NCBI GenBank assembly: GCA_027604705.1
Contig: JADHYV010000005.1
Location: 496,001-560,000 of the forward strand
Origin: Allomyces arbusculus
Taxonomy: Eukaryota; Blastocladiomycota; Blastocladiomycetes; Blastocladiales; Blastocladiaceae
Reading direction: 5' to 3'
Length of the DNA stretch: 64,000 nt
The notes beneath the pieces were generated by a model that saw only the letters and a program-made list of their open reading frames with translations, was not told the DNA's origin and searched no databases. This document shows positions 57,075-64,000 of this stretch, piece by piece. The position numbers were made by a program, and so were the translations under genes. The stretch's first letter is position 1. Each line of letters begins with the position of its first letter.

Positions 57075-58610
57075 TCATTCCCACCACCGCCGTCTCCACC
57101 CCCTCCTCCGGGGCCCGGACCGGGGCCGGGGTCGTACTCGCCACCACCGGGCGGCCAGTGGTGAACGCCGTCGCGGTCGCGCCGCAAGCGGGTGCGCGCG
57201 CATGTGCAGCGGGATGCCACACGAGATGATATCGCGCAACGCGACCCTCAATAAATTACGGGCCGCGTTGCGGTGGCGGGCCCGGACGCGCGACCGGCCG
57301 GATCCGCCGCAATCGAGACAGCGACGCGACCCGCGCGAGCCCTCCACCGCGACCATCTCCTGGCCGCACGGGCCACAGAGCTTAGACGTGCACCACTCGT
57401 CGCAAAATTCAATTGTCACGCCATAGCTAATCAAAAAGCGGCCGAGTTCCTTGATCGGCATGCGCGCGTCGCGAATCTGTGTCGCGCCGGCATTGCCCAT
57501 GACGACGAGGACCGGCTTGGTCGTGTCGTCGCCCGGCTCGTGGCGCTTGAGGTAGTTGGCGAGCGACGCAAAGAAGCCGCGGCGCCGGTTCCCCGCGCGA
57601 AAGTCCCACGACGCGAGCTTGGTCGCCAACATGCGCGGCTCAACGTGCCGCACGTGCCGCAACATGTACCCGACAAGCGCGAGCGTGTCGTCGAGCGACG
57701 CCGTCTTTTGCGTCGGCTTGTTCCGGTTGAACGCGGCGAGCACGGGGTCCTGCGCCATGTACCGCCGCTTGAGCCGAGTGTAGTCGCTGCTGGCCATGTG
57801 GTGCTGCGCGTTGGACGCCTTGTCGTAGGTCTCGAGAACCGCGTTGAAGTCGAACCCGGGCGTCGTGAGCATCGCGCGCAGCTCGGGCACGCTCATCGAC
57901 AGCCCGGTGAAAAAACTGCGATGGCCAGGGTCGATCACTTTTACGCGCGCGTAATCGTCGAGCGAGACGTCGCGCCGTCGTACGCGCGAAACTCGTCAGG
58001 ACCATCGGCCGATAACCACGACTTGAGGATCTTGACCGACGAGCCCGAGGGCACGTTATTTTTCGAGGCCCGATGCCTGCGCGGGACCTTGGTAATGGCC
58101 TGCCGCTGCTCGACCTGGCTTGGCTAGAAGAGAGGGGACGCGGTCGGTCAGGAAAGGACGTGAGAGAGGGGAGGAGAACGAGGACCAGATGTTCACGCCG
58201 GACCGCGACCGTGTAGCCATTGGTCGCGATCGAGGCGACATGCATCTTGCGGCGCCAACGACTGTACACGCCCTCCCCTCGGGGGCTCGAGCGCCGGTAC
58301 TCGGGTTTCATGAGCGCAGTAATCACTTGCGGCCGCCCATGGCCTGGCAGCTCGCCGTGCAGCGTCTCAAGGTCGTCGACGATGTCCTGCCATGTCGTCC
58401 TATGCGGGCTGTACCGCTCCAACTCGGCCTCGACGCGGCGCCGAATGAACTGCGAAATCACGGGTGACGCCAAACACCACTTGGCAGTAGCCGTGTCGAT
58501 TGCCAAGTTGCGGCGAGCGACGCGTCACGTCGGCACAATGGTCGGGCACAGCACGACAAACGCGCGCAGCTCATGCCACGAGAGAGGCGCGACCGAGTCG
58601 GGCAATGTGG
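57075..58610 (-). pseudogene. Fanzor-type (eukaryotic TnpB homologue) gene, C-terminal half with RuvC nuclease and zinc ribbon
   Basis: The RuvC-like fold begins at KVIDPGHRSFFTG (catalytic Asp of RuvC-I, codon 57932..57930). It continues through YTRLKRRYMAQDP, VLVVMGNAGATQIRDARMP, IKELGRFLISYGVTIEFCDE and WCTSKLCGPCGQEM, the Fanzor/TnpB 'DE..TSK.C..C' signature, then RRCLDCGG (second half of a C-x2-C...C-x2-C zinc ribbon) and RARHRNAARNLLRV. The last motif is normally RD.NAA, so the third RuvC Asp is His here (57275..57273). Upstream, on the same strand, lies an exon with ISQFIRRRVEAELERYSPHR, PQVITALMKPEYRRSS and MHVASIATNGYTVA, and an 80-bp intron (58124..58203). Between that exon and the RuvC part the reading frame changes near 57975, and a TGA interrupts the frame near 58530 unless a short intron is invoked. 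Fanzors are RNA-guided DNA nucleases of eukaryotes related to IS200/IS605 TnpB. This copy looks decayed or catalytically altered. Confidence 0.75.
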
Positions 58611-58619
58611 TCTTGATCG

Positions 58620-60960
58620 GCTAGCCGCATGGCGCGCGACATCGAGCGATTCGATGAGACACAAAAGTTGGATCCACTGGTGAATCGGCGTCCAAAACCG
58701 TTGCCGGGGGTCTGCTTGCCGCAACACGAGCCACTCGCGCAAGACGAGCACAAGCTTGGCCCGCACGAGCACGCGCCGCTCGTCCTTGGAAATGCGCGGC
58801 AGCCGCTGGCGCACCGTCGGCGGGCGCGGGTCGCGGCGGTAAGGACGAGCATGGCCGGGTCCCTACACGGGAACGGGAGCGGGACCAGGTGGCGGCGGCG
58901 GTGGCGGCAGCGGCGCTGGTACCGGTGCGGGTGCGGGTGGTGGCGGCGGTGTGGGTGCGGGTGGTGGTGGTGGTTGCACCGGTCCGTGAGCCGCGGGCAC
59001 TGGTGACAGCGCGCGCTTGCCTGGCCACTTGCCGGTGCACCGCGGCGGTGGCGGTAGTCGCGCCGGCGTCGCGAGACAGAACCCGGGCCCTCGTGCAGGT
59101 ACCATTGAGCGACATGCTCGCGCTTCGAGACGTGGTCGCGGTTGCCGCCCTGCGAGCGCGGGAACGCGAGCGGGTCCTCGGGCATCGGCGTCGCACGACG
59201 GGCGCGGGCGGCGGCAGCGGCAGCTCATCGCCGTCATCGTTGTCGTCTGGCGGCAGTGGCGGCTGGGGGTTGCGCTGCCGCCAGTCGCGCAGCGAGCTCC
59301 GCGGTTGGCGGCGCGCCGGCCGCACGAAAATCGCGGTACCGGTCAAAGTCGGCCCAAGTGCTCGCGACCTTTTTCAGGTACCGGTCCTTTGGATCACGCG
59401 GGCGCGACTTGATGCGCGTCGCCTCGGCCTGGATCCACTCGTTGATCTCGTCGTGCATGCGGTTGTCCATGTTGAGCGTCGCGTAGTAGTTGGCCAAGTT
59501 GTTATACGTGCTCCGGGGGAATGTTTGGAGCACGCGCAGACAGCCGTCGGCCGTGTTGAAGCGCGGGCCCGAGAACTTCGTCGAGAAACGGCCAGAAACA
59601 TGGCACTTGGTCAAACGGCCCGTGCACGCCGTCGTCGTGCTGGGTGAGCAGCGTCGCCTCGCCGCTCACTTTGGTCGTGAGAGCGAGAGCAACTACAAGG
59701 CATCAAGACAGGTCAGTAAAAGCGTCGACCAAGTCACTTCCATGGCGGATCCAGGTCAGATACGCACCTTGGTCGTGTTGTTCGACCCCGGAATTTTGTC
59801 AAAAATGTCGACCTCGATGGCTTATGGCAAGTACGGGAGCGCGCGGCCCGCAACAGCTTGCCAAACACCGGCAGCGCCCGCGCCGTAGATTTCGCCTTGC
59901 CCGAGACCATCCCCTTGCCCGACTTCAAGTACCGGATCCGCGACTAGAGCAGCAGCAGCAGCAGGTTCGCCATCGACTGGCGCAGCAGCCGCAGCAGCAA
60001 TGGGCGGCGCGTTCGCGAGCGCTGCGTGCATCCGGTAAATGTGCCCTTGGATCAGCGGACCGGTGAACGCAGCCTTGTGCGTGATACCCTCAATGAGTTC
60101 TGAGATTCGGGCAGTAACACCGTGCGTCGCACGTCCATGCACGAGCGCACGCCGCAAGCGCATTGTCGTCGTGCCAGATAGCAATTGGGCATGGTGTAGT
60201 CGGGCAGGTAGACGTCGGGCGCGAGGGCAAGAGCGACGAGGAGCAGGAACACAGGCAGGACGACGTCAAGCACGGACGTGAAGAGCGGGAAGACGTTGGG
60301 CGCGGGCGCAGAGAGCAGCGCGAGCAGCAGCACAGTCGTGAGCACGTCCTTGATGTGCAAAACGACCAGGTGCAGCGCGACCAGGTCGGCGACACAGTCT
60401 AAAAATGGGGTTCAGATTGGTGGAACGCGTCAGTTTCGCGATCCATGAGAACGCTGACGCGTAGAGGGGAGAGAGGAACACATACATGCTGTGCACTAAC
60501 TGGTTGATAATGCGCGTGACGAGCAGCGGCGTGGGATCAGCGATGCCATCTAAACATGGGGTTCAGGTCGGTGAAGCACATCAGTTTTCAGGTCTACTCA
60601 AGCGTGGGGGTGAGGGACACGTCCGCGTCTTGCACGGACCGGTTGGTTATGCGAGGTGAAGACCAGGTGCAGTGTGACCAGATCGGCGAAGCAGTCTAGA
60701 CGGTTTTGGATCAGTGAAATGCGTCCGTTTCACGGTGCGCGGGAACGCCGACGTGTAGAGAGGAGAGAGGAAGACGTACGCGTCGTGCGCCGACCGCTTG
60801 ATGTCACCCGTGATGGCGGCCGTGAGGGCCCAGGCGGCAGCAGGTCTTGGTGGACCCGACACGAGTTGGCACTCGGCACACTTGCATCGGGGGTGCACGC
60901 GCGCGGGGCGCGAGCGAGTCGTGCCGGCGGTGACCGTGGCCACGGTGGTGGTTGGTCCTG
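58620..60960 (-). pseudogene. Fanzor-type locus, N-terminal half
   Basis: Several G/C3-rich stretches line up on the minus strand in the order expected for a Fanzor N-terminus but do not join into one frame by eye. They include RCKCAECQLVSG and ITGDIKRSAHDA (about 60890-60780), and TRIINQLVHS then DCVADLVALHLVVLHIKDVL (about 60520-60330). Further stretches are ARISELIEGITHKAAFTGPL with IQGHIYRMHAAL (about 60110-60010), and YNNLANYYATLNMDNRMHDE with INEWIQAEATRIKS (about 59500-59390). The last is PRISKDERRVLVRAKLVLVL with REWLVLRQAD (about 58800-58730). A Pro-rich low-complexity stretch separates the last two. Introns with GTACGT and GTATGT donors and TAG acceptors are visible at 60696..60779 and near 60400-60490. 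No convincing ATG is found downstream of the TATA box in the frame of the first exon. Confidence 0.5.
60364..60803 (-). repeat. Three diverged tandem copies of an exon-intron unit
   Basis: Units at about 60661-60803, 60531-60656 and 60364-60510, each about 130-150 bp. The outer two share GACCAGGTGCAG, a CAGTCTA acceptor (complement), GTAGAG(A/G)GGAGAGAGGAA and the tail leading to TTGAT. The middle copy shares ATGGGGTTCAG and GTGAAGCACATCAG with its neighbour. On the minus strand each unit holds the end of one short exon, a whole intron (with an alike CTCTCTCC tract) and the beginning of the next exon (D-C-[VF]-A-D-L-V-x-L-H-L-V). Confidence 0.65.
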
Positions 60961-62333
60961 GGCGGTTGGGTGGGTGGGTTGGTTGCGTGCGCCTTGGTGC
61001 CTTGGAGCAGTGGTGCGCAGCAGGGACAGGAGCGACCGTCGCGGGGGGACAGTGCGGTCTTTATACGCGCGCGCATCGTGCAGGGCAGCGCGTCGTGGGA
61101 GGACGCGCGCCGTCGTGGATGGTGATCAAGGGTGGGAGGGCCGGCGAGGGGATTGCGAAGCCTGTAGATAATCGTGAATGATCCATCCAAGGACAAGAAT
61201 GTATTTTTCATTTCCGTGTCGCGCCGCGGTAGATCCCACATTCAAACAAGCACCATCGCTTATCAGTTCTTCCTTGATTCCCGACGCGCACTTGCGCCGT
61301 GAAAGCATGCATTTCGGCGGGCGCGGTGCCACCGCTTGGCATGCGTACCTGGTCGCGTCGGTCGCCGTCGAGCGACTGCTCGTAATCATGTTGATGGCGA
61401 TTGCAACGGACGTGAACAAGCAAGTCACCGATCTGGGCACAAATCCGGATAGTGAATGACCTGGGCAAACGACGATCACCGCACAGCAGCGGTTGTAACT
61501 AGGGCGCATCAAAATGATGATGGCGGTGCGCGACCGCGTTGCTGGCATTGCGGGACACGGGCGCGCCGCATTCCATGCGTTACCAAGTGTGGAATAAAGC
61601 CAAATGTCCGTGAGCGGTCAGCAAGCGGTTGTGTTGACTCTGCGACAGGAGCGTCGCAGTGGAGCGCGACTTGAATGAAAACGTACAGCGGTCAATTCGA
61701 GTTGGTTGTCGACGAGAAAGAGGGAGCGGCAACGGCTCGAGGCGCAGGGGAGATGTCGCCCACAGGATGGGGATGGTGAGCGCGCCGCGAAGAAAATGTC
61801 GTTTGGGAACCATTTGTGGAGCTGGCTCATCACGAACGCGCCTTTCACGGAAACTCAGGTCAAGCAAACGCCACAAACTATCAATTAAACCATACTGCAA
61901 ACTCCAAACCGTCATATCGAAGACATCAAACCACCAAACCAGCTAACCGGCCCGTCATACCAGCAAACCCACAATCCACTTCAAATCAACTGCCTGGTTT
62001 GCTCGTTAGCCGGTTTGCGCCCCCTTCCCCTCCCCAGCGAACCAAGGTCGGGCGCATGCCCATATACCACTTAGCTGCCTGGGTGCATCCATACCCATCA
62101 CTGAATGGGAGTGATGATGGAGCTGTCACTGTCACCAGACCAGGGACACGCCGCGTGGATAGTAGAGGACGGCTTTCAATTGATCAAAGAGCAGAAGCGG
62201 ATGTATTCAAGCGGCAACTGCAGGCACGAAAAAGAGGGTGATGCTTGACGACAACGACGATGATGGCGAGAAAAATGATACAGAGCAGCAACGCGCAAAC
62301 GCCAACCAGACTCTCCCGATCATCCTGCAGCGA
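60961..62333. other. Intergenic region between the Fanzor locus and tetraspan copy B
   Basis: About 1.4 kb. It holds the TATA box at 61058..61065. From about 61870 to 62030 it is A/C-rich, with several CAAACC/GGTTTG words partly inverted relative to each other. The last 260 bases belong to the duplicated segment. No coding frame is supportable. Confidence 0.45.
61058..61065 (-). promoter_or_regulatory. TATA box upstream of the Fanzor locus
   Basis: TATAAAGA on the minus strand, about 120-170 bp upstream of the first Fanzor-like coding stretch. Confidence 0.45.
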
Positions 62334-62840
62334 CTACGCGCCCACATACCCGCCTCGTTCCCTGGCCTCGACGGCCATCGTCTTCGAGTATTGCCAAAAC
62401 TCGTATAGAAAATAGAGCTGAAGAATGCCCCAGATGAGCGACGTCCAGCGCACTGCCCCAGACGCGACGCCGAGAACGATATTCGTAATTAAGAACAACG
62501 CCGTGATCGCCGTGAAGACCTTGAACGCGAGCCGCCAGCGCTTCTTGGCCGCGACAAACCCAAACAGCGACCATAGGAACATGACGCCGAAGATCACGGT
62601 GAGAGCGTAGACAACGGCCTTGACGTGGTCCCTCGTCAAATTGGAGTTGCCGCCCGCAGCGACCACGTCGGACGAGTCGTTTGTAGAAGCAGCGCCGTCG
62701 GCGGATTTGGCGACGCCCAGACTCGCAAGCAGGTAGAGGACAAAGACGACGAGGTTCACGATGAGGTTGATGCCGAGGAGGAGCAGGACGCCGAGGCGGA
62801 GGTCCATGCATCCACAGAAAGTGCGCTTGGCGGCCGCCAT
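62334..62840 (-). CDS. Small four-helix membrane protein, copy B
   Basis: Single exon, 168 residues, starting MAAAKRTFCGCMDLRLG and ending EARERGGYVGA. Four hydrophobic helices occupy the same positions as in copy A (GINLIVNLVVFVLYLLASLG; VVYALTVIFGVMFLWSLFG; AFKVFTAITALFLITNIVLG; TSLIWGILQLYFLYEFWQYS). The loop after TM1 is the variable part, and the frame is intact in both copies, so both are probably functional. Function unknown; no characterised family recognised. Confidence 0.85.
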   Translation of the reverse strand: MAAAKRTFCGCMDLRLGVLLLLGINLIVNLVVFVLYLLASLGVAKSADGAASTNDSSDVVAAGGNSNLTRDHVKAVVYALTVIFGVMFLWSLFGFVAAKKRWRLAFKVFTAITALFLITNIVLGVASGAVRWTSLIWGILQLYFLYEFWQYSKTMAVEARERGGYVGA

Positions 62841-63844
62841 GATGACGCGGTCGGGCGGAGATGGTATGGTCTGCTTTCGAGGAACGGCTCGGTGAGTGGC
62901 CATCCAGGGACGGAATGGCATCGTGTTTAGCGCGGGCGACTATCCGACGCGATCCGTCGCCGCACCCTCGTAGACAATAGTTTGGTCGGGATGAGGTACC
63001 ACTTACCTGAACGAGGTGTTGGTTGGTGCAAGAGCAATCGGGCCGACGTGCAAAATCCAAGCTGATACAAAGAGATGGAAAGCAAGGACCGAGAGGGTCT
63101 CGTCGGTTAGGTACTTGGAGGAGATGTGAAAAGGCGCGATGGCAAGCGGGGGCACGCGCTGTATTTGTTCTCTCGCCGAAGGCAGCAGCCCTGAGTTGTC
63201 GGACCAAGGCAAGGAGAGGCAGGGAGGGCGCAGTTTGCCCTCAGCATGAACGCCCAGCCCCAGGCGCTTGGTGCGCACCCGGGCGAAGTCCGCCCCGAGT
63301 GGTTCAGGATTGGTTGGTTTGGGTTGATGCTGGTGTGCTTGGTTGCGCGTGCGTGCGCGGATTTGTTCGACGTTTAGCGTGCGCATCAGCGGAAATACAT
63401 TCAACTCCTTCTGCAAAAATGGATTCCACACGTCACACATGCCCGAACGTGCGCACAGCACCGTGGATGCCGCGCTCCAGCAGGTTGTAAGGGGCGCGAG
63501 CGGCGTGCGTACGACGATGCGTACGGGCGCGCGCTGTGGTAATTAGTGCAGCGTGGTCGTTGCCGTCAGAGCCTGCGCCAAGTGTTTCCCGTGCTTCCAA
63601 ATCAACCAATCAACCAACCAACCAAGCAACCAACCAACCAGCCAACCAACGAAATGATGCACAATGGGAAACTAGACGCGGAGCGTGCGTGCGGGACATG
63701 CCGAGCAAGCACTGAAGGCGTTTGAGGTTGCCTTGGTATTACGGCAGGGGCGCATGGACGACAGGCTGCCAAGCGTTTCTGTACCCATCGACTGTTGGCA
63801 GGATGAAAAAACGGCACACGACAAGACGGGTTCATTCATTCATT
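62841..63844. other. Upstream flank of tetraspan copy B
   Basis: Mostly duplicated sequence (to about 63712), expected to hold the promoter. It includes the CCAA microsatellite. No coding frame is supportable. Confidence 0.5.
63599..63655. repeat. CCAA microsatellite
   Basis: Imperfect (CCAA)n with CAAT and CAAG variants, about 57 bp. The aligned position in copy A (near 55728) has only two units, so the array expanded after the duplication. Confidence 0.85.
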
Positions 63845-64000
63845 TTACATTGGGAACCACGCACGGATCACGTTCGGGAACACTAGGCCGAGCGAGTTGG
63901 TCAGCACAATGATTGTCGGCTCGGTTCACCTGCGCGCGTCCAAGAAAACGTACATGTGAGCGCGAGGCGACGCCCCACAAACTTGGCGACGAGCGGCAGG
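63845..64000 (-). CDS. 3' end of a gene running off the right edge (partial)
   Basis: The minus strand has a short G/C3-rich frame ending in TAA: PTIIVLTNSLGLVFPNVIRA then WFPM. It is preceded by a possible intron (donor GTACGT at about 63954, an AG acceptor near the start of the frame) and, beyond it, further coding-like sequence to the window edge (frame unsettled). Too little is visible to name the protein. Confidence 0.35.

Larger units (their letters stand above)
62075..63712. repeat. Segmental duplication, copy B
   Basis: Counterpart of 54235-55795, direct orientation, about 1.64 kb. It includes the tetraspan gene, its 3' flank and about 0.87 kb upstream. Length difference arises mainly from indels and from a CCAA microsatellite expansion near 63600-63655. 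Confidence 0.75.

Noticed and set aside
57273-58127. 284-residue plus-strand frame
   Set aside because: It is the antisense of the RuvC half of the Fanzor-like gene, Arg/Val/Leu-rich without a domain.

Overview
The window looks like a GC-rich, intron-bearing nuclear contig from a flagellated (zoosporic) early-diverging fungus, most likely Blastocladiomycota or Chytridiomycota. The evidence is fungal genes (an Opi1-type regulator) beside ciliary/basal-body genes (a CCDC61/VFL3 protein and a 4,783-residue ASH-domain axonemal-type protein), coding regions with G/C at most third positions, and short introns (61-87 bp apart from one of 321 bp). The phylum is inference. All gene models were built by reading splice sites by eye so that conserved family sequence stays in frame.

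Layout. 0.5-3 kb: Opi1-like regulator (+). 4.8-5.5 kb: small heat-shock protein A (-). 6.3-7.2 kb: OPA3 (-). 7.8-10.8 kb: CaMKK-type kinase (+). 11.1-12.5 kb: nucleotide-sugar transporter (+). 12.7-16.3 kb: DNA polymerase delta catalytic subunit (-). 17.0-18.8 kb: REXO1-type RNA exonuclease (+). 19.6-20.3 kb: unknown protein (-). 21.1-21.6 kb: small heat-shock protein B (-). 22.5-23.5 kb: protein-L-isoaspartate methyltransferase (-). 25.0-28.4 kb: WNK-type kinase (-). 29.2-31.5 kb: CCDC61 (+). 32.9-47.6 kb: giant ASH-domain protein (+). 48.4-49.3 kb: secreted double-psi beta-barrel protein (-). 50.8-54.0 kb: prominin-like pentaspan protein (+). 54.5-63.8 kb: an accessory region with two copies of a small four-helix membrane protein in a 1.6 kb direct duplication. 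Between them lie a cysteine-rich exon and a Fanzor (eukaryotic TnpB homologue) locus. The 3' end of another gene runs off the right edge.

Most of the window is ordinary core gene space with no operons. Genes lie in divergent pairs (OPA3/CaMKK, POLD1/REXO1, WNK/CCDC61) or convergent pairs, and the two small heat-shock genes share exon structure. The least ordinary parts are: the Fanzor locus between the duplicated segments, with a His where the third RuvC Asp is expected and an N-terminal half containing tandem exon-intron repeats; two CpG-depleted islands (about 24.0-24.5 and 31.6-32.3 kb) that look like old methylated repeats; the use of GTRCGT rather than GTRAGT as 5' splice site; and the giant ASH-domain gene. 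No rRNA, CRISPR array, convincing tRNA or virus-derived element was seen.
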